Origin: Aliikangiella marina
Lineage (GTDB): Bacteria; Pseudomonadota; Gammaproteobacteria; Enterobacterales; Kangiellaceae
Reading direction: 5' to 3'
NCBI RefSeq assembly: GCF_007004765.1
Contig: NZ_VIKR01000002.1
Span: forward strand, 1,116,001-1,180,000
DNA length: 64,000 nucleotides
Positions 16,489 to 25,351 of the stretch are shown here, in pieces. Within the stretch, counting starts at the first letter, position 1. Every line of letters starts with the position of its first letter. The position numbers were made by a program, and so were the translations under genes. A model generated the notes under the pieces. The model was given only the letters and a program-made list of their open reading frames with translations. It was not told the origin of the DNA and did no database searches.

Positions 16489-17877
16489 ATGTCACAGTTC
16501 TGCAAATACCACCCTAAAAATCACGCTGCATGGTTTTGCCAAAGTTGTGAAACTTTATTTTGTAGTCTTTGTGTTCCCGAGGACAAAGATAACTACTTCC
16601 CCAAATGCACGCTTTGCCGTAGAAGCTTACAAAGCCTGAGTGTCGCGCATCGGATTCCGCCATTTTGGGCAGTGTTACCTGATATACTGACTCGGCCATT
16701 CAATGCGGGAATTCTAGCTTTCGCTGTAATGTTTTCTCTCATTTTTGCCGGCTTACCGAGTAATGTGGTCGGTTTAATTTTGGCCGTTTTCGCGACTTTA
16801 CCCGTGATAGAACTTTTGTTCGAAGTGATGGAAAGAACTGCAAGTGGCGATAAACTTCAAAAAGGTATTCAAAGCTACATCAACTTTCGGGTTCACAGCC
16901 AGTCTTTGAAGCTTTTGTTCGGAACAGGCGTGTTTATGGCGGTTTTAGGGAAGCTATATCTTGCAAACCCTTCTATTGGAGCATTATCGATTTTATTCTT
17001 TGTGTTAGGTATTCCGGCGACTTTGATTATTCTTATGATGGAAAAATCAGTGTTCTCCATGTTTAATCCCATTAAGATAGGTTTTTTAATTAAACTGTTT
17101 GGTTCGGCTTACTTTTTGCTCTATGCGGTAATGCTTGCTGTTGCATTCTTAAGCGTAAAGGTTAGTGGTGTCAATTCAGCGGATTCGGTGCCGTTTTTTG
17201 GCCAATTTTTACTTTACTTTTTTATTCTCTATTTAACGATATCAGTCGCCGTGATGGCTGGATATTTAGTATATCAATATCATCATGAACTTAATTTTAC
17301 TATCGATCGAACGAGCTTACATCAATTAAAAAGCGAACCAGAAGTTGGAAATATGGCGGAGGTCGATATCTTTATTCAAGAAGCAAGATATGAGGATGCC
17401 CAGAAACTACTTTTGACGAGAATAAATGATAATCCGTCAGACTATAAATCGAACGAAAAGCTTATATTATTGTATGCCATCCAAGGCAAGGACGAATGGA
17501 TTAAGAAAGTTGCTGATCAATATTTTGAAACAATGGTTCAAATTAATAATACAAAGCAAGCTGTAGACTTCTTTCAAAAATTGCAGGATCGTGGCGTGGT
17601 CTATTCACCTTCGTCCTTTGAAGTCGTTGCTTCGATAAGCAGAGAGATGCAAAACAAAAACCAATTTAAAACCGCGTTAAGACTAATTGATGATTTTTTA
17701 GCTATTTCGGCAAAACCCAAAGGATGGGAAAGTTTATACTTGATAAAAGCTCAGTTGTTATTTGAGTTTGCGAATCGCTCAACAGATGCGATTGATACAC
17801 TGAATCAGGTAATTAATCGTTCGATCGATCAAGAAATAATGCAACAAGCTGAAGACTATTTAAGACTGATAAAATGA
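16489..17877 (+). CDS. B-box zinc-finger, six-helix membrane protein with TPR-like tail
   Basis: A 462-residue protein. The N-terminus carries a B-box-type zinc finger with Cys5, His8, Cys17, Cys20, Cys25 and Cys28, plus Cys40/Cys43 (CKYHPKNH, FCQSCETLFCSLC). Six hydrophobic segments follow in three pairs (about 65-110, 135-180 and 200-265). The C-terminal 170 residues are helical and repeat-like (VDIFIQEARYEDAQKLLLTRI; FKTALRLIDDFLAIS), resembling TPRs. B-box fingers are best known from animal TRIM proteins but occur in bacteria attached to membrane or TPR domains. Function is unknown; protein-protein assembly at the inner membrane is a reasonable guess. It overlaps the next gene by four bases. 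Confidence 0.72.
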   Translation: MSQFCKYHPKNHAAWFCQSCETLFCSLCVPEDKDNYFPKCTLCRRSLQSLSVAHRIPPFWAVLPDILTRPFNAGILAFAVMFSLIFAGLPSNVVGLILAVFATLPVIELLFEVMERTASGDKLQKGIQSYINFRVHSQSLKLLFGTGVFMAVLGKLYLANPSIGALSILFFVLGIPATLIILMMEKSVFSMFNPIKIGFLIKLFGSAYFLLYAVMLAVAFLSVKVSGVNSADSVPFFGQFLLYFFILYLTISVAVMAGYLVYQYHHELNFTIDRTSLHQLKSEPEVGNMAEVDIFIQEARYEDAQKLLLTRINDNPSDYKSNEKLILLYAIQGKDEWIKKVADQYFETMVQINNTKQAVDFFQKLQDRGVVYSPSSFEVVASISREMQNKNQFKTALRLIDDFLAISAKPKGWESLYLIKAQLLFEFANRSTDAIDTLNQVINRSIDQEIMQQAEDYLRLIK

Positions 17878-18278
17878 ATTATTCAGAAAAACAATTTAAC
17901 GCGTTACTAGCACAAATTTTTGTTCGTACAGATCAAATGCTTTTGGAGTCCGACAATGTGATTCCCTACGGGCTGACGTTAAATCAAGATAACCAGGTAG
18001 AAATTTTAGTTGCGGCAAATGTTAGTGAAAAACTTTCGGACTGTCTGGCTTACATACAAGATGAACTTAGAGAAAAATTGCAGTCAGAAGATTTTGTCGC
18101 GACTGCGGTTGTATTCGCGGACTACGATAATATGGAAATTATCGCGATGCTAGAAAACAACCAAAATTACTGTTTGAAAGTTTTAATACCCGTTATCAAT
18201 GAACAACATTTGAGAATCGACGTCAATCAAATAAAAACAGAAGCAGGGGCTGTCTACATATTTCCTTTTGTAAGTTAG
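17874..18278 (+). CDS. Small acidic cytosolic protein of unknown function
   Basis: 134 residues, start codon overlapping the stop of the B-box protein gene (ATGA), so the two are translated together and may interact. No signal peptide, membrane segment or known motif. The pattern of alternating strands and a central amphipathic helix (DCLAYIQDELREKLQ) suggests a compact alpha/beta fold. I cannot assign a family. Confidence 0.65.
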   Translation: MNYSEKQFNALLAQIFVRTDQMLLESDNVIPYGLTLNQDNQVEILVAANVSEKLSDCLAYIQDELREKLQSEDFVATAVVFADYDNMEIIAMLENNQNYCLKVLIPVINEQHLRIDVNQIKTEAGAVYIFPFVS

Positions 18279-18282
18279 CGAG

Positions 18283-18310
18283 ATGAAGCGAGCTGATTTG
18301 CCCGCTTCAT
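18283..18310. terminator. Hairpin between convergent genes
   Basis: ATGAAGCG (18283-18290) and CGCTTCAT (18303-18310) form a perfect 8-bp stem with a 12-nt loop. It lies between the stops of the plus-strand gene ending 18278 and the minus-strand RND gene ending 18323. It lacks a long T-run, but its place fits a shared terminator. Confidence 0.5.
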
Positions 18311-18322
18311 TGACTGATAGCG

Positions 18323-21300
18323 TTACTCGGTCACTTCCTTATTGATGACTTTGTTTTTCACTTTATTGCCCAACCAAGTCATATCGCGCTTATAGCGTCT
18401 GAAATAGGCGCGAGCATCTTCAAGAATCATATAATTAACCGGGATCAGGAATAGCGTGATGACGGTGGCAAACAAAATACCAAAGCCTAAACTGACAGCC
18501 ATTGGAATAAGGAATTGAGCCTGTGTCGATTTTTCAAAGAGTAACGGCATTAGTCCTGCAAAGGTCGTCAGCGAAGTCAGAATAACTGGACGGAATCTTC
18601 TACCCCCGGCAGCATAAACAGCTTCAAAGAGCTTGATACCTTGTTTACGTTTGCTATTGATAAAGTCAACGAGGACCAAGGAGTCGTTGACGACGACCCC
18701 GGAGAGAGCCAAAATTCCCATCATGCTCAATAGGGTAAGATCCATCCCCATAATCCAGTGGCCCATCACTGCGCCGACCACACCGAAAGGAATAACTGAC
18801 ATGACCACAAGCGGTTGGAAGTAGGATTTAAACGGGATTGCCAGAAGAATATAGATAACCATTAGCAAACCATACATTCCATACTTGAGACCCTCGGAAG
18901 ATTCACGTTGATCGCGAGCTTCGCCGGCCATTTCGAAGTTTGTCCCAGGATAGGCTGAAACCGAGTCGTTCAGGAAGGATTCAAGCTCTTGCTGAACCGC
19001 ACTGAGATTGCCACGTTGTTTGTCAAAATCTGCGGTGACAGTCAGCGTTCGTTGGCGGTCGATTCTTAAAATATTGGTTGGGCTTAAACCAGGCTCAACT
19101 TCAGCAATTTGCCATAGCGGTACTTCTTGTTGCGGGCCGATACGGATCATCATTTGTTCAAGGGTTTCGATCGATTGTCGAGCTTGTAGTGGATAACGAA
19201 CCATCACCCGTACTTCTTCTCGACCACGCTGAATCCTTTGGACCTCAAAACCAAAGACTGCTTGTCGCACCTGGCTGGCAACAGCATTCAAGTTTAATCC
19301 GAGTAGCGTCGCTTCAGGTTTTAGTTTGAGTTGCAATTCTTCTTTACCATCGGACAACGAATCCTCAATATCAAAAACCGCTTCAAATTCTGCGAGTTTT
19401 GTTTTGAGCGATTCACCAAGTAAAGTTAGTTCATCGGTATTTTTACCACGAAGCTCGATATTGATGGGAGACCGATTCCAGCCAATTTGGGCACGATAGT
19501 TGAGTTGTTCCGCACCAGCAACTTGGCCGACCATTTTGCGCCATTCATTTACTAACTGTTGGCTTGTTATATCGAGTTCGCGAGACTCGGGCGGAGTAAT
19601 TTCCATTCTTACCCGACCGACGCTCGAATTGCGGCCACCACTAATCGAATAGATATCTCGAATGACTGACTCACCAGTCTCTTCATCGACGTATTTCGCC
19701 TTGAGCGCTTGCGCTTTGTCATTGATATACCGAACGATGCTATCTGTACTTTCAAACGCAGTGCCGGCCGGCATTGTTAAAGTCGCAGTCGCGATTTCGC
19801 TTTGCACTCTTGGGAACCAAATAAATTTAGTTTGTCCGCTAAAAATCGCGCCAAAAATGACGATTAACATGGCAAACATTAGGGTCCAAGTTGCGTATCG
19901 CCAACGTAAAGCAAATCCCAGCGCTGGTTGATAATAATTGGCAATGAACTTCTCGAGCGAACGAGAAATCGCCATCTGAACTTTAGTGAGCTTGGAATCG
20001 TTTTCTTTGCGCGGTTTAACATGTTTTAAGTGAGCCGGTAAAACGAGTTTTGATTCGATCAAAGAGAACAGCAGCACGGGTATGATGATGTATGGAATGC
20101 TTTGATACCAGCTACCACGACCATCCAAGAATGCTAAGGGTAAGAAAGCTGCAACAGTAGTTAATATTCCAAAGGTCACCGGAACGGCAACTTCTTGGGT
20201 GCCTTCGATCGATGCTTTCAACGGGTCGTCACCTCGTCGCATGTGCGCATAAACATTCTCGCCGGTTACAATCGCATCATCGACCACGATACCGAGCACC
20301 AGAATAAAGGCGAACAAGCTCATTAAATTGAGGGAAATACTAAACACTGGCATCAACAAGAACGCACCCATGAAACACATGGGAATACCAATGCAGACCC
20401 AAAAAGCGACGGCTGGCCGAAGGAACAAGGCCAATAATAAAATGACTAAAAGAGCGCCTTGCCAAGCACTTTGCGTTAATGTCGCTAGGCGCGCCTTGAT
20501 CGCTTTACTGCGGTCGCGCCAGTAAGTCATCTCTAATCCGCTCGGCAAAGAATTTTGTTTTTCCGCAATGTAGTTTTTAACGGCGGTAGTGACATCGATG
20601 ATGCTTTGGTCTCCGGTTCTAAAGACTTCAACTTCAACTGCCGGAACGCCGTTGAAGCGAGTGCGAAGTGGCGTCTCTTCAAATTCATCTTTGAGTTGAG
20701 CGATGTCGCCGAGGCGGATTAATGATCCATCTTGGCTCGTTATGATTGGGATCTGTGCGTAATCAGACGCACGATAGGCTTGACCTAAACTGCGAACAAA
20801 AATTTCGCCACCTTCAGTTTTAAGATTTCCCGCGGATATGTCTCTCGAATTTGCCCTTAAAGCACTGGCAACTTGCTCTAATGTCAGATCGTATTTTCTG
20901 AGCGCCCATTCAGGTACCTCAATACTGATTTCGAATAACAACGTGTTATCAACAACGGCTTGTGTTACCTCCGGAAGGGCTGCAATTTCGTCCCTCACGT
21001 CTTCGGCGAATCGACGCAAAGCTAAAGCATCATAGTCACCATACAGCATGACACCGATCGCTTCGAAGCGTCTTTGCGGTGTTGTTACAAGCGGACGCTC
21101 AGCATCCACTGGCAAATTGTTCACGGCGTCTACGCGGTTTTTTACTTCGTCGAGCATTTCGTTGACATCATATCCATCACTCACCTCGATGGTGACCCGA
21201 GAACTACCCTCACTAGAGTTTGAGCTGATTTCTCGGATACCGTCCAAGTCTTGAATAGCTTCTTCAATTCTGATGGTAATTCCTTCTTCGACTTCCTGTG

Positions 21301-21472
21301 GTGAAGCGCCAGGTAGAACGGTAGCCACCTGAACCGTGTTGATTTCAAACTCGGGAAACATGTCGACCGGAATTTTGTTTTTTAGTGTATACAGCCCGGC
21401 GATGACAATCGTGACCATCAATATATTTGCCGCGACGTCATTTTTGGCGAACCAAGCGATCAGTTTATGCAT
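18323..21472 (-). CDS. RND efflux pump, inner-membrane permease (AcrB/HAE1 family)
   Basis: 1049 residues with the RND layout: one N-terminal helix, a large periplasmic domain, helices 2-6, a second periplasmic domain and helices 8-12. Helix 4 has LGIVVDDAIVTGENVY with the two adjacent aspartates of the proton relay, and PVTFGILTTVAAFLPLAF follows. GILALSGVVVNDSLVLVDFIN is the matching block in the second half. It is the proton-driven transporter of a tripartite pump and should export hydrophobic compounds. It is the second gene of an operon with the adaptor just upstream. No outer-membrane channel gene is present here, so a TolC homologue elsewhere must be used. The substrate is unknown. Confidence 0.94.
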   Translation of the reverse strand: MHKLIAWFAKNDVAANILMVTIVIAGLYTLKNKIPVDMFPEFEINTVQVATVLPGASPQEVEEGITIRIEEAIQDLDGIREISSNSSEGSSRVTIEVSDGYDVNEMLDEVKNRVDAVNNLPVDAERPLVTTPQRRFEAIGVMLYGDYDALALRRFAEDVRDEIAALPEVTQAVVDNTLLFEISIEVPEWALRKYDLTLEQVASALRANSRDISAGNLKTEGGEIFVRSLGQAYRASDYAQIPIITSQDGSLIRLGDIAQLKDEFEETPLRTRFNGVPAVEVEVFRTGDQSIIDVTTAVKNYIAEKQNSLPSGLEMTYWRDRSKAIKARLATLTQSAWQGALLVILLLALFLRPAVAFWVCIGIPMCFMGAFLLMPVFSISLNLMSLFAFILVLGIVVDDAIVTGENVYAHMRRGDDPLKASIEGTQEVAVPVTFGILTTVAAFLPLAFLDGRGSWYQSIPYIIIPVLLFSLIESKLVLPAHLKHVKPRKENDSKLTKVQMAISRSLEKFIANYYQPALGFALRWRYATWTLMFAMLIVIFGAIFSGQTKFIWFPRVQSEIATATLTMPAGTAFESTDSIVRYINDKAQALKAKYVDEETGESVIRDIYSISGGRNSSVGRVRMEITPPESRELDITSQQLVNEWRKMVGQVAGAEQLNYRAQIGWNRSPINIELRGKNTDELTLLGESLKTKLAEFEAVFDIEDSLSDGKEELQLKLKPEATLLGLNLNAVASQVRQAVFGFEVQRIQRGREEVRVMVRYPLQARQSIETLEQMMIRIGPQQEVPLWQIAEVEPGLSPTNILRIDRQRTLTVTADFDKQRGNLSAVQQELESFLNDSVSAYPGTNFEMAGEARDQRESSEGLKYGMYGLLMVIYILLAIPFKSYFQPLVVMSVIPFGVVGAVMGHWIMGMDLTLLSMMGILALSGVVVNDSLVLVDFINSKRKQGIKLFEAVYAAGGRRFRPVILTSLTTFAGLMPLLFEKSTQAQFLIPMAVSLGFGILFATVITLFLIPVNYMILEDARAYFRRYKRDMTWLGNKVKNKVINKEVTE

Positions 21473-21483
21473 CGTGCGTTCTC

Positions 21484-22836
21484 CTAGTTGGCCGAGGGCG
21501 AAGCGGTTGATTGACCTGTCGTCGAGGTACCCTTGGCGGCTTTAGCGTCAGCGGCATTTTTGTTTTCTGCAACCGCTAATCCTTGCTTGGATGGCTGTTC
21601 AGAAAGCGATTTAACTCGAGTGCCATCCACTAAGTTAGCTGTGGGTGTCAGGATTAATGTGTCGTCGCTTGAAATCGTGTTGTCGTCGTTCTTGACGGCG
21701 ACAACGACTGTGTCTGCATCTGTCCATAATGGTTGAATTTTTCGCTTGCGCAACATGCCTTCTTCGGCGATAGCAATAGAATTGTCTTGGCTAACCGCCC
21801 TTCGTGGGATAACAAAGACATCGTTAAGCTGTTTTCCCTCGATTTTCGCACGCAGAAATTGACCGACACGAAGGGCTGGTCGTTCTTGCGTTGCGATGAA
21901 TGGGTCATTAATTCGAGCAACGACATAAAGCATGCGTGTATTGGTATCAAACGCCCCTTCGCTGCGCACTAGCTCACCTTTCCACTGGAAAGTATTTCGT
22001 CCTAACTCAGCCTCTACGATGACTTGCGGTCTATCACCGAGGTAAGTTGGATCATTGATCGATTCAGCCGGCGGAATAGTCAAGTTATCAAGGTCCTGAG
22101 CTTTGACCGGTAACCGAACTTCAATGGTTTCAGTCGCATAGATTTCAGCGATAGCTTGGGAAGGGGAGACCACTTGCCCTAAGTCAACCATTTGGCGTAA
22201 GACTTTACCTGTAAATGGCGCGCGTATTTCGGTCCGTTCTAGATTTAGTTTAGCTCGAGCGAGCCTTGCTTCGGCAGCTTTAAGACCAGCAAGGGCGGCA
22301 GCCACTTGCGGCTCGCGTAGCGCTAAACTGCGCGCCTCAGGGTTGCCTGGGCGAATGTTCCAATCTTTTTCAGCCAGCGCTGCCTGTGCAACTTCTTGCT
22401 TATAATTAAAGTCTGCATCTGCAACCGCTGACTCAGCGACTTTTACCTCGATTTCAAAGTCACGAGGATCGAGTTGGATTAGCACATCACCTTTTTGGAA
22501 GCTCGCGCCGGCTCTTATCTGAGGTGATACGCTAATAACTCTCGCGTTGACGTCAGATACAAGCTGAGTCTGAGTCAGTGGCTCAGCGACGCCATATGAG
22601 TCAACCCAAACCTTATAGTCAGTAGGCTGCATTTTGGTTGTTTCAACACCGACGCTGGGTGGCGGCCGATTGCCAAACTTTCTGGCCTCTGGCTTGCTGG
22701 CAAACATTGCGCCGACGACGCTAAAAGCAATAAACAAAATAATAACAGAAACAATAAGATGCTTTAACCAAGTGACCGGGGTGGTATTAAGCTGCTCTGG
22801 ATTAACTTGGTCCATATCTGAATGAGGTTGTGTCAT
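21484..22836 (-). CDS. RND efflux periplasmic adaptor (HlyD/MFP family)
   Basis: 450 residues: a cytoplasmic tail, one membrane anchor (about 28-50), then a lipoyl half-motif (ISPQIRAGASFQKGDVLIQLDPRDFE), a helical hairpin (about 125-200), the second lipoyl half (IRAPFTGKVLRQMVDLGQVVSP) and beta-barrel and membrane-proximal domains. The C-terminal 40 residues are low-complexity (Ala, Lys, Thr, Ser). It bridges the permease and an outer-membrane channel. It ends 11 bp before the permease start, so the two are cotranscribed, and it is the first gene of the operon. Confidence 0.93.
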   Translation of the reverse strand: MTQPHSDMDQVNPEQLNTTPVTWLKHLIVSVIILFIAFSVVGAMFASKPEARKFGNRPPPSVGVETTKMQPTDYKVWVDSYGVAEPLTQTQLVSDVNARVISVSPQIRAGASFQKGDVLIQLDPRDFEIEVKVAESAVADADFNYKQEVAQAALAEKDWNIRPGNPEARSLALREPQVAAALAGLKAAEARLARAKLNLERTEIRAPFTGKVLRQMVDLGQVVSPSQAIAEIYATETIEVRLPVKAQDLDNLTIPPAESINDPTYLGDRPQVIVEAELGRNTFQWKGELVRSEGAFDTNTRMLYVVARINDPFIATQERPALRVGQFLRAKIEGKQLNDVFVIPRRAVSQDNSIAIAEEGMLRKRKIQPLWTDADTVVVAVKNDDNTISSDDTLILTPTANLVDGTRVKSLSEQPSKQGLAVAENKNAADAKAAKGTSTTGQSTASPSAN

Positions 22837-23150
22837 AAGAGTTCCCAGCTGTTGTTGTAGTCAGTTGTCTGCCCGCTGTGCTTGTGTGATAGCGCAAAGT
22901 TTTAGCACGGCGTCTAACTAATATATATAACTCGAAGGTTTGAAAATGATACGGAGAATAGCGGAAGTTGGAGCAATGGACCGTCAGGAAATGTTAAGAA
23001 ATGTGTCTATATTTATGAGTTAGCAAATTTGATAGTAAATATCTATAAGGCAAATACTCCACTTTCTGCGCTCAGATAACTCAAGGTTATTCTATGGTGG
23101 AATCATACGATAGTTCTCAGAGCGAAAGGCACCATGAGACTGTCACACAA
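22837..23150. other. 314-bp gap upstream of the RND operon
   Basis: It should contain the minus-strand promoter of the efflux operon and the 3' end of the TPR gene's transcript. An AT-rich stretch at 22917-22930 (TAATATATATAA) is a possible -10 region. I find no clear terminator, regulator gene or repeat. Confidence 0.4.
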
Positions 23151-23708
23151 TTATCGCACAATTTGGCTTTCAACCCATGAAAGGCGTGCTATCGCATTTT
23201 GGGCCTCTGGGGTTTCGGTGTAGTAGGTAATCAAATACCTGAACTCATTTTTCGCTTTCAGCATTTGTCCTTTGCTAATCAGAGATTCGCAATAACGAAA
23301 TAGTGCGGAAGGGGTTTTGGGGTTGTTAGCCTGGTGTTTTTTTATCCGAGTCACGAGCGCTTCACAGTCTTGTTCAAACCGTGTTGAAGATAGCTGATAA
23401 AGCAAGTTGTAAGCTTGCTCATCTGAAAACTCCGAGTTGCGACCGAACTGTTCGCTAAAGTCTGTGTACGCTCTGACGAAGTACTCATGGAATTCTTGGG
23501 ATGAGCTATTCACCGAAAATATATGCCGACAGATTCGCTCAAAACCGGGCATGTGCGGGCGTTTGACCTCAAGTTTGTAGATCCGATCAATCAATTCAAG
23601 ATCTCTCGGGTTTTCATCGAGCAACTGGTAAAAAAGCAACAAGGCTTTGTCCAAATCAAGCTGACGCAAGCAGGACAAAGCCTTGTCTAAGGTTTCGGTA
23701 TAATTCAT
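23151..23708 (-). CDS. TPR-like helical protein of unknown function
   Basis: About 185 residues, all helical. The segments ALSCLRQLDLDKALLLFYQLLDENPRD and the C-terminal ISKGQMLKAKNEFRYLITYYTETPEAQNAIARL look like tetratricopeptide repeats at both ends. No signal peptide, so cytosolic. The ATG at 23708 is preferred to the TTG one codon earlier. It starts 30 bp after the DUF1501-like gene and is probably the last gene of that operon; it might help assemble or export the upstream proteins, but that is a guess. Confidence 0.65.
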   Translation of the reverse strand: MNYTETLDKALSCLRQLDLDKALLLFYQLLDENPRDLELIDRIYKLEVKRPHMPGFERICRHIFSVNSSSQEFHEYFVRAYTDFSEQFGRNSEFSDEQAYNLLYQLSSTRFEQDCEALVTRIKKHQANNPKTPSALFRYCESLISKGQMLKAKNEFRYLITYYTETPEAQNAIARLSWVESQIVR

Positions 23709-23737
23709 CAAAGTATTAATGCATAGTCAGCCTTTGC

Positions 23738-25336
23738 TTAGCTACCAATAGTACCATTAACGATTGGTTCAAAGGCAGTCAAACTATCCATCAATACTGA
23801 GTTACCCAGGCCGTGATTAGGGAACAAACTCGCAAAGTTGTTTTGTTCGCCGTGTAAGGCCATGTAATTTAGAATAACAGTTTCGGCTAGCAAGTTAGGA
23901 TTGTTTGCCGCAGGAGACGAGGCTGTCTCAACCGAACCATCCGGCCGCATGTAGCCAATTTGCTGCGATATGGCTTGTTGCTCCGGCGTACCACCGATTA
24001 AGTTAGCGCGGCCATTTGGATTGTAGACCATGAAGAATGAACCCGCGGTATTTGAGTTGTCACTCTGCCACATAAACTTACCACGTCCTTCAACACTGTC
24101 ATCAATTGTTCCGTTTGCACTCACTGAGCCATCACTGAACGCATAAATCATAAGTGGAACACCGACTCTGGCTGCGTACTCAAGACAAGCCCCCATACAA
24201 CGGCCTGCTCGGAAATCACGAACTTCACCGGTAGATCGACCTTGGCCATGATAATCAAATCCGCCCATAGTCACGGTGCCTGCGCCGGCAAACCCGTTGA
24301 TAACCATCTTCATAACAGAAGCGGTTTTACGGAACTCACCATCTGAATCGAATTCAGCTCGAGAGAAAATTCCATTTGGACCAACGATTTCAGGATCGAG
24401 CGACGGATCAAGCGTTGCTGGGTTACCAAATCGATCAGCAAGGTCGGCTGATTTAACATATCCGCAGCGAACCAAATCTTTTATCACCGCATCGGTACTG
24501 ATGTTGGTGTTTACGCGGTCCATTTTATTATCAGAAATTCGATAAATCGATTCCATGACTGATACCGCTTCGTCTTGGCTAAGCAATCCAACTAAATCAC
24601 CAACATCGACTAAGCCCGTGACGTCACTTGGGCGGTCAACTTTGGTTGGTCGAATTGATAAGTCAATCATATTGGCAGGTGCCATTGAGTTACCACCTGA
24701 GTCACTGTTACGAGAACCAATTAGGGTGAGTAACGAGCCATCTGCCCCCGCGCGGTTGATACCATACATAGGGTTATGTGGGTTATTTCCAGAATCATTG
24801 TCTGAACGCGCGGGAATTACCGCACCATTAGTATTAGCAGCTGTAGTTGCTGTCGATTTGTCCATGATACCGCGAAGGAAAGCACTGTCGCTGTGGAAAG
24901 ACAAACCATAATCAGAGTTGATGAAATCTGATAATCCCGTTTGAGGGTTAACCACTGAGGGTACCATATCACCCGGTAAACCTTGACGTGCATAACCTGC
25001 GGAAGAGAGGAAGTCTAACTGACCCCCTCGACCACCGATTAGCACATTAGAACCTGCAAAGTTAGCGCCACCGGCTAAGTCGAAGCAGATAAAAGGAATT
25101 TTACCTGCACCTTGAACGGCGATACCACAAGCGTTTTTCAACGCTTCGATATCCGGAGAAAGCGCCGCGTGAGCTTTGCGTGGATTACCAAATAATCCCA
25201 GGATTGAGGGAGCCATAATGCTCGCCGTGCCTGCCATCATGCCTTGACCGATGAAGTCGCGACGTGTCACAGGCTTCTTGTGACAATTATGCAACAGTGG
25301 TGCATTGAGTAATTGCTCTTTGGTTAATTTCTTCAT
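23738..25336 (-). CDS. Tat-exported DUF1501-like protein
   Basis: 532 residues. The N-terminus holds a twin-arginine signal (TRRDFIGQGMMAGTASIMAPSIL, about 24-46, with RR at 25-26). The mature part has FICFDLAGGANFAGSNVLIGG, VTMGGFDYHGQGRSTGEVRDF and CMGACLEYAARVGVPLMIYAFSDGS. These recall DUF1501 proteins (alkaline-phosphatase-like superfamily) in layout: a Tat signal, LFxGGGNDG-like and GYDTHxxQ-like blocks. Tat export suggests that it folds, perhaps with a cofactor, before export. It lies 15 bp after the LamG/cytochrome gene. DUF1501 proteins are often paired with cytochrome-containing partners, as here. Enzymatic role unknown. Confidence 0.7.
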   Translation of the reverse strand: MKKLTKEQLLNAPLLHNCHKKPVTRRDFIGQGMMAGTASIMAPSILGLFGNPRKAHAALSPDIEALKNACGIAVQGAGKIPFICFDLAGGANFAGSNVLIGGRGGQLDFLSSAGYARQGLPGDMVPSVVNPQTGLSDFINSDYGLSFHSDSAFLRGIMDKSTATTAANTNGAVIPARSDNDSGNNPHNPMYGINRAGADGSLLTLIGSRNSDSGGNSMAPANMIDLSIRPTKVDRPSDVTGLVDVGDLVGLLSQDEAVSVMESIYRISDNKMDRVNTNISTDAVIKDLVRCGYVKSADLADRFGNPATLDPSLDPEIVGPNGIFSRAEFDSDGEFRKTASVMKMVINGFAGAGTVTMGGFDYHGQGRSTGEVRDFRAGRCMGACLEYAARVGVPLMIYAFSDGSVSANGTIDDSVEGRGKFMWQSDNSNTAGSFFMVYNPNGRANLIGGTPEQQAISQQIGYMRPDGSVETASSPAANNPNLLAETVILNYMALHGEQNNFASLFPNHGLGNSVLMDSLTAFEPIVNGTIGS

Positions 25337-25351
25337 TATCTAATGCTCCTA

